Part shown: positions 1-6,050 of the stretch, piece after piece
How the letters are laid out: each line of letters begins with the position of its first letter
Position numbering within the stretch: position 1 is the stretch's first letter
Assembly (NCBI GenBank): GCA_958447915.1
Contig: CAUDCB010000068.1
Location: 1 to 9,360, forward strand
Source of the DNA: an uncultured Collinsella sp.
GTDB lineage: Bacteria > Actinomycetota > Coriobacteriia > Coriobacteriales > Coriobacteriaceae
DNA: 9,360 bases
Direction: 5' to 3'
Translations under genes and position numbers: made by a program
Notes under the pieces: model-generated
Databases searched by the model: none
What the model was told of the DNA's origin: nothing
What the model saw: the letters and a program-made list of their open reading frames with translations, nothing else

Positions 1-1
1 C

Positions 2-694
2 TTCTACGGCATCACGATTGCCGACGACGACCTACGTGCCGCCGTGCGCCGTCGCAATCGCTTGCGTGCGGCCCAGCTCGAGATGTTTGCGCTGCAGGCT
101 AACCAGCCGGCGGCCATGAGCGGCGTCGACCTGATGAGCACCATGTTTGCCGGTACGTTCAGCTTTGATATCGAGGCCTATACGGACCAGCTGGAGCAAA
201 AGGTTGCCAAGCTGCGTGAGGCCTTCGACGCGGGCGAGCGCCCGGTTGCGGCGGATGCCAAGCGCGTTCTGATCACCGGCTGCCCGGTGGGCGGCGTGAT
301 CAACAAGATAGGCCGTACTATCGAGTCCAACGGCGGCGTGGTCGTGTGCATGGACGACTGCTCGGGTGAGCGCACGGCGGCCATGATGATCGACCCTGAT
401 GCTCCCGATATCCTGCGCGCCATTGCCGACCGTTATCTGGATATCAACTGCTCGGTCATGACGCCCAACGACGGCCGTATGGAAAACACGCTGGCCATGT
501 GCGAGAAGTATCATGTCGATGGCGTGGTAGAGAGCGTGCTACAGGCCTGCCACACCTTTAACGTGGAGAGTGCGCGCATGCAAGAGGCCGTTGAGGGCGC
601 GGGCATTCCGTACATGAAGATCGAGACCGACTACAGCAACGGTGACATGGGCCAGATCGAGACCCGCATCGCCGCCTTCATCGAAACCCTCTAG
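2..694 (+). CDS. 2-hydroxyacyl-CoA dehydratase family protein, YjiM-like double-cubane-cluster reductase (5' partial)
   Basis: The frame is open from the first full codon, so the N-terminus lies outside the window; 230 residues remain of a family usually about 380 long. The visible part follows E. coli YjiM closely from memory: an N-R-x-R-A-type helix, a G-x-D segment, then R-V-L-I-T-G-C-P-x-G-G, a C-x-x-x-C-S-G-E segment, an N-C-S-x-x-x-P-N-D segment, V-D-G-V-V-x-x-x-L-Q-A-C-H-T-x-x-V-E, and a terminal I-E-T-D-Y-S-x-x-D-x-G-Q. The Cys residues fit iron-sulfur ligands. Family members are cytoplasmic, oxygen-sensitive and need an ATP-driven activase to receive low-potential electrons. Those like YjiM belong with the double-cubane [8Fe-9S] reductases rather than true dehydratases. 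The activase is the next gene. The physiological substrate of this subgroup is not known, so no reaction is assigned. The stop codon lies inside the left arm of an inverted repeat. Confidence 0.87.
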   Translation, partial: FYGITIADDDLRAAVRRRNRLRAAQLEMFALQANQPAAMSGVDLMSTMFAGTFSFDIEAYTDQLEQKVAKLREAFDAGERPVAADAKRVLITGCPVGGVINKIGRTIESNGGVVVCMDDCSGERTAAMMIDPDAPDILRAIADRYLDINCSVMTPNDGRMENTLAMCEKYHVDGVVESVLQACHTFNVESARMQEAVEGAGIPYMKIETDYSNGDMGQIETRIAAFIETL

Positions 695-797
695 CTTTCT
701 CAGGCACCGGATCTTGCCCCTCAAACCGTCGCTTGCGTACCCAAAGTACGCTGCGCTCCTCTTTCGGGGCAATCTCCGGCACCTGAGAAACCTAGAG
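689..797. repeat. Long imperfect inverted repeat between reductase and activase genes
   Basis: Two 32-base arms (689-720 and 766-797) pair at 27 of 32 positions. The left arm starts CTCTAGCTTTCTCAGG and the right arm ends CCTGAGAAACCTAGAG. The mismatches are three compact symmetric interruptions: C opposite C, CA opposite CA, and TC opposite TC. The 45-base centre holds a smaller perfect hairpin, GCGTAC-CCAAA-GTACGC (735-751). The left arm includes the TAG stop of the upstream gene. No U-run follows, so this is not a classical intrinsic terminator. It could be an mRNA-processing or 3'-protecting structure, or a copy of a dispersed intergenic repeat. A smaller hairpin (GGCGC / GCGCC, 802-817) follows before the next gene. 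Confidence 0.75.
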
Positions 798-849
798 CTA
801 AGGCGCCTGAACGCGCCGCTACCTTTGATGTTTAGATTGGGAGAGAGCC

Positions 850-1614
850 ATGATAGGGATCGGGATCGATATCGGGTCTACGGCGGCTAAGGCTGCTGTG
901 GTCGACGGGGAGGGTTCGGTGGCGTGGACGTGCGTGCAGCCAACCGGGTTCTCCTCGGTCGATGCTTCCGAACGGCTGCGCGAGGCACTGGCAGCGGCTG
1001 GCTATGACGTGGCTGCCGACGACGTGCGCGTGATCGCGACCGGCTACGGCCGTGTCGCCGTGCCCTATGCGCACAAGGTCGTGACCGAGATTACCTGCCA
1101 CGGTACCGGTGCCGTGCGTCTGTTTGGTGACCATGGCACCGTGATCGATGTGGGCGGCCAGGATACCAAGGTCATTCAGCTTAAAAGTGGCCGCGTGGCC
1201 AAGTTTGCCATGAACGACAAGTGCGCCGCCGGCACGGGGCGCTTTTTGGAGATCATGGCCGACCGCCTGGGCATTTCCCAGCAGCAGATGGCCGACCTGG
1301 CGCGTTCCGGCGAGCCTACCAAGATCAGCAGCATGTGCACGGTGTTTGCCGAAAGCGAGGTCATCAGCCTGATCGGTCGCGGTGAGCCGCGCGAGAACAT
1401 CGCCCGTGGTGTGATCGAGAGTGTCGTGTCGCGCGTTGCCACTATGGCCGGGCAGGCGACGGGTGCTCCGTACTACCTGACGGGAGGCTTGTGCGAGAAC
1501 GCTTACGTTGTGGAGCGGCTGGCGGCGCTGCTGGGGTCGCCGGTCACCACCTCGCCCCAGGCTCGCTTTGCCGGTGCCATCGGCGCGGCGATTCGCGCCG
1601 CCGCCTTGGCCTAG
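850..1614 (+). CDS. YjiL-like ATP-dependent activase (R-dehydratase activator / BadF-BadG-BcrA-BcrD ATPase family)
   Basis: This 254-residue protein matches the length of the HgdC/YjiL activators (about 255-260). An ASKHA-type phosphate-binding loop opens it (G-I-D-I-G-S-T-A-A-K, residues 5-14), and D-V-G-G-Q-D-T-K forms the second ATP-site element. Cys125 in N-D-K-C-A-A-G-T-G and Cys163 in S-S-M-C-T-V-F-A-E-S-E-V are the two conserved Cys that in the family bridge one [4Fe-4S] cluster across a homodimer. The family uses ATP hydrolysis to push one electron at very low potential into the partner reductase, here the gene ending at 694. The ATG at 850 has a purine-rich GGGAGAGAG just upstream. 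The 155-base gap from the reductase gene is filled mainly by an inverted repeat, so co-transcription is likely but not certain. Confidence 0.92.
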   Translation: MIGIGIDIGSTAAKAAVVDGEGSVAWTCVQPTGFSSVDASERLREALAAAGYDVAADDVRVIATGYGRVAVPYAHKVVTEITCHGTGAVRLFGDHGTVIDVGGQDTKVIQLKSGRVAKFAMNDKCAAGTGRFLEIMADRLGISQQQMADLARSGEPTKISSMCTVFAESEVISLIGRGEPRENIARGVIESVVSRVATMAGQATGAPYYLTGGLCENAYVVERLAALLGSPVTTSPQARFAGAIGAAIRAAALA

Positions 1615-1628
1615 GGGTGTACCGCGAT

Positions 1629-2846
1629 ATGCGCATCCTCAATATCTCGGCACAAAAACCAGATAGCACCGGCAGCGGCACCTACCTTGCCGCGCTCGTG
1701 CGCGAACAGATCGAGAGGGGTCATCGCGCCGCCGTGCTTTGCGGCGCGGCACCGGGTGATACCCAAGGCGAGCTGGACCGGCGTGCTGCCGTGTTTACCG
1801 TACCGTTCGAGTCGCCCGAGCTGCCGTTTCCCATCTGCGGTATGTCCGATGTCATGCCCTATCCCTCCACACGCTATCGTGACCTGACGCCTTCGATGCT
1901 CAAGGCGTTTGAGCGGACATTTGCTGCTGCAATCGATCGGGCGGTGGCTGAGTTTCGGCCCGATTTGGTGCTCTGCCATCACCTGTATCTGGTGACCGCA
2001 TTGGTGCGCGAGCGCGTCCGGGGCGTGCCGGTTGTTGCCGTGTGCCATTCGACCGACCTGCGCCAGCTGCGTTCGCATGCGCTCGAGCGCGATCGCATCG
2101 TAAGTGCGGTTCGTCGGCTCGATGCCGTCTTTGCGCTCCATGCTGAGCAGGCTGAGCAGATTGGCCTGGTGTGCGGCGTCGATGCCGATCGCATCCACGT
2201 GATTGGGACGGGCTACGACCATCGCGTCTTCTGCCGCGACGCAAGCGTGGCGAGGCAGCCGGGGTCGCTTGTGTACGTGGGCAAGATTTGCTTTAAAAAG
2301 GGCGTCGAGTCGCTGGTTCGAGCTGTGTCATTGCCGATTGACAATGGCGTCCGCCCATCTTGCTTGGTACTTGTGGGCGGACGCGGGGACGATGCCGAGT
2401 CCGCGCGTATCGAGCGCTTGGCCGCGGTCTCGGATGTGCCGGTGACGCTGGCGGGGCGCCTGGATAGCGATGGGCTCGTGCATGCCTACCGCAGTTCCGA
2501 CGTCTTTGTACTGCCTTCGTTTTACGAGGGGCTGCCGCTCGTGACGATCGAGGCCCTCGCGTGCGGCTGCAAAGTTGTGGCGACCGATTTGCCCGGCGTT
2601 CGTCCCTGGATGGAGGCGATGCTTCCCGGTGCTCCCGTGACGTGGGTGGCGTCGCCGCGTATGACGGATGTCGACACGCCCGTGGCGGCCGACCTTCCGT
2701 TGTTTGAGCACGCACTGGCAGATGCTATCGCGCAGGCGCTTGCGGCTCCGCCTTCGACGTTCGAGCCGTCGGCGGTCTCGTGGGAAGCGTGCCTGGCGCG
2801 TATACTTAAAGTCGTTGATTTGTTGGAAGGGGGTTCGTATGGCTAA
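1629..2846 (+). CDS. GT4-type glycosyltransferase (GT-B fold)
   Basis: The product is 405 residues, normal for GT4 enzymes. The N-terminal half opens M-R-I-L-N-I-S with an S-G-S-G-T-Y-L-A loop, typical of the acceptor domain. The C-terminal donor domain has V-Y-V-G-K-I-C-F-K-K-G, then S-S-D-V-F-V-L-P-S-F-Y-E-G-L-P-L-V-T-I-E, giving the EX7E pair Glu300 and Glu308 that contacts the nucleotide sugar. No signal peptide or membrane segment is evident, so it is probably cytoplasmic. The ATG at 1629 is preferred because AGGGGTG sits about 9 bases upstream; the frame extends further 5' only by overlapping the activase. It starts 14 bases after the activase stop and overlaps selD by 8 bases, so translation is probably coupled to SelD. 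Donor and acceptor cannot be read from sequence. A role in cell-surface glycosylation is the ordinary alternative to a selenium role. Confidence 0.88.
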   Translation: MRILNISAQKPDSTGSGTYLAALVREQIERGHRAAVLCGAAPGDTQGELDRRAAVFTVPFESPELPFPICGMSDVMPYPSTRYRDLTPSMLKAFERTFAAAIDRAVAEFRPDLVLCHHLYLVTALVRERVRGVPVVAVCHSTDLRQLRSHALERDRIVSAVRRLDAVFALHAEQAEQIGLVCGVDADRIHVIGTGYDHRVFCRDASVARQPGSLVYVGKICFKKGVESLVRAVSLPIDNGVRPSCLVLVGGRGDDAESARIERLAAVSDVPVTLAGRLDSDGLVHAYRSSDVFVLPSFYEGLPLVTIEALACGCKVVATDLPGVRPWMEAMLPGAPVTWVASPRMTDVDTPVAADLPLFEHALADAIAQALAAPPSTFEPSAVSWEACLARILKVVDLLEGGSYG

Positions 2847-3888
2847 GGACACCATGAGGCTCACGTCTATGACTGCCGCGAGCGGTTGAGCCGCTAAGTT
2901 GGCTCCTGGAGCCCTCGCCCAGGTCCTGGGCGACTTACCCAATGTGCATAACGACAACCTGCTTGTGGGTTTCGATACCTCCGACGATGCGAGCGTCTTT
3001 CGCGTTGGCGACAACTTGGGCCTCGTGCAGTCCATCGACTTCTTCCCGCCGATGGTAGACGACCCGTTTCTGTTTGGCCAGATCGCCGCGGCAAACTCGC
3101 TGTCGGACATTTATGCCATGGGTGGACGACCGAGCCATGCCATGAACCTGCTGTGCATACCCAACTGCCTGGGCGTTGAGGTTGCGGGGCAGATTTTGGC
3201 GGGTGGCGCCGACAAGTGCGTCGAGGCCGGCTGCGCCATCGCGGGCGGCCACACCATCAACGACGACGAGCCCAAGTACGGCCTGTCCGTGAGCGGCTTT
3301 GTCGCGCTCGACCGCATGCTCGCCAACAGCGGTGCGCACGCGGGCGATGTCCTGTTGCTGACCAAGGCGATCGGCTCTGGCATCATCACCACGGCCATTA
3401 AGGGCGAGCTCATCGAGCAGGACGAGGCCACAGCCATGTTTGACTCGATGCGCACCCTCAACGAGGCGCCGATTCGTCTGGCCGAGGGACTCGAGCTTCA
3501 CGGTTGTACCGACATCACGGGCTTTGGCCTGATCGGGCACGCGTGCGAGATGGCCGAGGGCTCGGGCGTGCAGATTGAGCTCGCGTCGGGGGCGGTGCCG
3601 CTCTTTGACCAGGTGCTCGATATGGCGCGTCTGGGCATTATCCCCGCGGGTTCCTACCGCAACCAGGACTTCTTTGGCCCGCGTGTGGCTGCCGACGAGG
3701 ACCTGGAGTCGGGCATGTTGGATGCGCTGTACGATCCGCAGACCTCGGGCGGCCTGCTCATCGCAGCGCCTGCTGCCGATGTGGACGAGCTCGCGCGTCG
3801 TCTGCATGCCGAAGGTCGCGTTGCCGCCACAATCGGCCGCGTGTGCGAGGCGGAGCCGGGCGGTCCTGCTGTTCGCGTTGTTCGCTAG
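2839..3888 (+). CDS. selD: Selenide, water dikinase (selenophosphate synthetase), selenocysteine-containing
   Basis: SelD converts selenide, ATP and water to selenophosphate, AMP and phosphate, the selenium donor for Sec-tRNA and other selenium products. The gene has an in-frame TGA at 2887-2889 (codon 17). Upstream codons read M-A-K-D-T-M-R-L-T-S-M-T-A-A-S-G and downstream codons A-A-K-L-A-P-G-A-L-A-Q-V-L, which together are the standard SelD active-site region S-G-(C/U)-x-x-K-L. Residue 17 is the catalytic Cys in E. coli SelD and Lys20 is the essential lysine; both positions match exactly with the ATG at 2839. The rest is typical PurM-like AIR-synthase fold, with D-N-L-L-V-G-F-D-T-S-D-D-A and S-L-S-D-I-Y-A-M-G-G. 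Total length is 349 residues including Sec, close to E. coli SelD (347). An automatic call would truncate it to a start near 2899. The RBS GGAAGGGGG lies at 2825-2833, inside the end of the glycosyltransferase gene. Confidence 0.95.
2915..2933 (+). promoter_or_regulatory. Candidate bacterial SECIS hairpin for selD UGA codon
   Basis: A perfect 8-bp stem (TCGCCCAG, 2915-2922, with CTGGGCGA, 2926-2933) closes a GTC loop at 2923-2925. The loop begins 34 bases after the UGA, near the far end of the 16-37 range reported for bacterial SECIS apical loops, and has the required G early in the loop. The apical AGGTC resembles the SelB-contacting apex of E. coli fdhF. A second hairpin, GGCTC-CTG-GAGCC (2901-2913), sits between it and the UGA, and AGCGG / CCGCT (2881-2895) can pair around the UGA itself. 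Which structure SelB binds is not settled by inspection. Confidence 0.6.
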
Positions 3889-3911
3889 CCCGCACGTTTA
3901 TGTAACTGTTT

Positions 3912-3940
3912 ACCGTTCTCTAGAACGGTTCTTTCGAAAG
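3912..3940 (+). promoter_or_regulatory. Tandem palindromes between selD and yedF
   Basis: The 61-base gap between selD and yedF holds an 18-base inverted repeat, ACCGTTCT-CT-AGAACGGT (3912-3929), followed by a perfect 10-base palindrome CTTTCGAAAG (3931-3940). The end of the latter contributes the GAAAGGA ribosome-binding region for yedF. As RNA the first can form a 7-bp stem with a TCTA tetraloop, but no U-run follows, so it is not a standard terminator. It could be a protein-binding operator or a translational control structure; no promoter elements are convincing here. Confidence 0.5.
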
Positions 3941-3949
3941 GATTTTGCT

Positions 3950-4576
3950 ATGTCTACCAAAATTGAAGTCAATGCCATGGGCGATGCCTGCCCGCTGCCC
4001 GTCGTCAAGACGCTTAAGGCACTCAAACAGCTTGACGGCGAGGGTGCCGTGGTGACCTCGGTCGATAACGAGACCGCCGTCAAGAACATCTCCAAGATGG
4101 CGCAGGAGAAGGGCTGCACGGCCTCGGTCGAGAAGATTTCGGACGCCGAGTGGCACGTGACTGTCGCGACCACCGGTGCCGTGGCCGTTGCGGACCCCGA
4201 GCAGGACGGTGCCGCTTTCTGCGACGCCAGCGCCGGCAAGGGCAAACTCGTCATTTCCGTCTACACCGATTGCATGGGCCGTGGCGACGACGAGCTGGGC
4301 CACAAGCTCATGAAAGCCTTCATCTTCGCCGTGACGCAGCAGGAGGAGCTGCCTGCGACCATGTTGTTCTACAACGGCGGCGCCAAGCTCACCGTCGAGG
4401 GCTCGCCGGTGCTCGATGACCTGAAGGGCCTGGCGGAGCAGGGTGTCGAGATTCTCACCTGCGGTACCTGCCTGGACCACTTTGGCATTAAAGACCAGCT
4501 TGCGGTGGGCGAGGTCACCAACATGTACGTGATCGTGGAGAAGATGGAGCAGGCCGTGCGCGTCGTGCGCCCGTAG
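3950..4576 (+). CDS. yedF: Selenium metabolism protein YedF (TusA-like plus DsrE-like domains)
   Basis: The 208-residue product has two parts. Residues 1-75 are a TusA/SirA-like domain with the hallmark C-P-L-P-V-V-K-T (Cys14), the Cys that carries persulfide or perselenide sulfur or selenium in this family. Residues about 95-205 form a DsrE-like domain, with Cys108 in Y-T-D-C-M-G-R-G-D-D-E-L-G and a T-C-G-T-C-L pair (Cys171, Cys174). This two-domain layout matches the YedF family found next to selD in many anaerobes. The ATG at 3950 is supported by GAAAGGA upstream and by the start of the TusA motif; extending the frame 5' would run back into selD. It follows selD by 61 bases and precedes the DUF3343 gene. 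A role in holding or delivering reduced selenium is inferred from context and the reactive Cys residues; biochemistry of the family is thin. Confidence 0.9.
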   Translation: MSTKIEVNAMGDACPLPVVKTLKALKQLDGEGAVVTSVDNETAVKNISKMAQEKGCTASVEKISDAEWHVTVATTGAVAVADPEQDGAAFCDASAGKGKLVISVYTDCMGRGDDELGHKLMKAFIFAVTQQEELPATMLFYNGGAKLTVEGSPVLDDLKGLAEQGVEILTCGTCLDHFGIKDQLAVGEVTNMYVIVEKMEQAVRVVRP

Positions 4577-4595
4577 CGTATTGGTTGGAGTTGCC

Positions 4596-4847
4596 ATGAG
4601 GGAGAAGCGCCCGGCGCTTGTCATCACGTTTCCCACCACGGCGGCCGCCATGGGCTGCGAGTCCCTTTGCATCGAGCGCGGCCTTCCCGGGCGAACGATT
4701 CCCGTGCCCGGGGAGGTCGCTGCCGGTTGCGGTCTGGCGTGGAAGGCGTCGCCTGCCGATGAGGAGCTGCTGCGCGGCGAACTCGCCGCGGCGGGCGTTC
4801 CCACCGAGGGCTATACCGTGATTGATATGTGGGAGGTCGTGCGATGA
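4596..4847 (+). CDS. DUF3343 family protein, selenium-cluster associated
   Basis: A small 83-residue protein with the DUF3343 pattern: a T-F-P-T-T-A-A-A-M-G-C-E-S-L-C segment near the start (Cys21, Cys25) and P-V-P-G-E-V-A-A-G-C-G-L-A (Cys45), a characteristic P-V-P-x-E-x-x-x-G-C-G-L-A motif. No membrane segments. The ATG at 4596 is chosen because TTGGAG is placed 5-10 bases upstream; a TTG at 4581 is also in frame but lies only 4 bases past the yedF stop. It is 19 bases after yedF and its TGA overlaps the ATG of the next gene. Family members recur beside selD, yedF and a desulfurase. The conserved Cys near the centre suggests a sulfur or selenium carrier, but no function is proven. Confidence 0.85.
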   Translation: MREKRPALVITFPTTAAAMGCESLCIERGLPGRTIPVPGEVAAGCGLAWKASPADEELLRGELAAAGVPTEGYTVIDMWEVVR

Positions 4848-5983
4848 TCTACCTGGATAACGCGGCGACGACCATCGCTAAGCCGCAGACGGTCATCGAT
4901 GCCGTGACGCAGGCGATGTGCTCGCTCGGCAATGCCGGCCGCGGCGCCACGTCGGGTGCCCTCGATGCCGCTCGTACGATTCACGGTTGCCGTGCCAAGC
5001 TCGCGCGCCTTTTAGGTTGCCCGAGGGCGGACCATGTGTGCTTTACGCCCAACTCCACCGCGGCGCTCAACACCGCCATCAACGGGGTGGTGCGCCCCGG
5101 CGACCGCGTGGTCACGACGGTGCTTGAGCACAACTCCGTGCTACGTCCGCTCAATCGCTTGGCGGCTGAGCAGGGCGTGACGGTTGAGCATGCGGGCTGC
5201 GACGCGAATGGCGCGCTCGACTACGACGAACTCGAGCGGCTGGTCGCGCCTGGTACGCGTGCCGTGGTGGTGACGCACGCCTCCAATGTGATCGGCAACG
5301 CGGTCGACATCGCGCGCGTGGCCGCCATGGCCCATGCGGCCGGCGCGCTCGTGATCGTCGATGCCTCGCAGTCTGCCGGCACGGCGCATATCGATATGCA
5401 GGCCATGGGGCTCGACGTGGTGTGCTTTACCGGCCACAAGGGGCTCATGGGTCCGCAGGGGACCGGCGGCCTGGCCGTGGCAGAGGGCATTGACGTGGCT
5501 CCTTGGGCCATGGGCGGCACGGGCGTGCACAGCTTCGACCCACTGCAGCCGCTTGAGTGGCCCACGCGCCTTGAGGCCGGTACGCTCAACGGCCATGGCA
5601 TCGCGGGCCTTTCTGCCGGCCTCGACTTTATCGAGGCCCAGGGTGGGGTCGAGGCGATTGCTGCCCACGAGCGTGCGCTCGCTGATCGCTTCCTTGCCGG
5701 CGTGCGCGAAATCCCCGGTATTGCGCTCTACGGTGCGTTTGACCAGCCCACACGCTCGGCGATCGTCTCGCTCAACGTGGGCGATATCGATTCTGCCGAG
5801 ATTTCGGATGCGCTCATGCAAGGGTGGGGGATTGCGACGCGCCCCGGTGCCCACTGCGCTCCGCTCATGCACCACGCGTTGGGGACCGAGCGCCAGGGTG
5901 TCGTTCGCTTCTCGTTTGGGTATTTCAACACGGACGAGGAAGTTGACGCCGCGATTGAAGCTTTGCGCGATTTAGCTTGCTAA
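4844..5983 (+). CDS. Cysteine desulfurase family protein (class V PLP aminotransferase fold)
   Basis: This 379-residue protein opens with M-I-Y-L-D-N-A-A-T-T, the classic start of NifS/SufS enzymes. H-A-S-N-V-I-G and V-D-A-S-Q-S-A-G-T form the cofactor pocket. Lys199 in F-T-G-H-K-G-L-M-G-P-Q-G is the expected PLP Schiff-base lysine. Cys338 in R-P-G-A-H-C-A-P-L-M-H is the expected reactive Cys. The G-A-H-C-A-P ending and the neighbours place it in the subfamily found beside selD, yedF and DUF3343 rather than housekeeping IscS. It probably releases sulfur or selenium from cysteine or selenocysteine and passes it to a carrier such as YedF; this partner assignment is inference. The ATG at 4844 overlaps the DUF3343 stop (ATGA), which indicates translational coupling. 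A strong terminator follows 14 bases after the stop. Confidence 0.92.
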   Translation: MIYLDNAATTIAKPQTVIDAVTQAMCSLGNAGRGATSGALDAARTIHGCRAKLARLLGCPRADHVCFTPNSTAALNTAINGVVRPGDRVVTTVLEHNSVLRPLNRLAAEQGVTVEHAGCDANGALDYDELERLVAPGTRAVVVTHASNVIGNAVDIARVAAMAHAAGALVIVDASQSAGTAHIDMQAMGLDVVCFTGHKGLMGPQGTGGLAVAEGIDVAPWAMGGTGVHSFDPLQPLEWPTRLEAGTLNGHGIAGLSAGLDFIEAQGGVEAIAAHERALADRFLAGVREIPGIALYGAFDQPTRSAIVSLNVGDIDSAEISDALMQGWGIATRPGAHCAPLMHHALGTERQGVVRFSFGYFNTDEEVDAAIEALRDLAC

Positions 5984-5987
5984 AGCG

Positions 5988-5995
5988 TATATACT
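5988..5995 (+). promoter_or_regulatory. Possible -10 element for brnQ overlapping the operon end
   Basis: TATATACT contains both TATATA and TATACT just after the desulfurase stop. A partial -35 match, TTGCGC at 5963-5968, is 19 bases from TATATA. A start site near 6002 would fall inside the left arm of the terminator hairpin. The -35 match and spacing are poor, so this is tentative. Confidence 0.3.
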
Positions 5996-5997
5996 TG

Positions 5998-6030
5998 CGG
6001 GATGGGCCTTTTGCCCGTCCCGTTTTTGTT
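5998..6030 (+). terminator. Intrinsic terminator closing the selenium gene group
   Basis: CGGGATGGGC (5998-6007) pairs with GCCCGTCCCG (6013-6022) through 10 base pairs including one G-U, with loop CTTTT, and is followed by TTTTTGTT. It begins 14 bases after the desulfurase stop. Only 20 bases separate its T-run from the brnQ start codon. Confidence 0.85.
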
Positions 6031-6050
6031 TCGACCCGAAAGGTGGTCCC

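Noticed and set aside
642..890. Plus-strand 82-residue frame across the reductase-activase gap
   Set aside because: It overlaps two real genes and runs through both arms of the inverted repeat, with no ribosome-binding site or family likeness.
1491..1628. Upstream extension of the glycosyltransferase into the activase gene
   Set aside because: The extra residues are Arg-, Cys- and Gly-rich shadow sequence. The GT domain begins at the ATG at 1629, which has a ribosome-binding site.
2668..2889. Small open frame ending at the TGA at 2887
   Set aside because: Its last 16 residues are the SelD N-terminus, and the stop is the Sec codon rather than the end of a separate peptide.
3575..3949. In-frame extension upstream of yedF giving a 333-residue fusion
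   Set aside because: It runs through selD in another frame and yields Arg/Ser-rich low-information sequence. The TusA domain and ribosome-binding site place the start at 3950.
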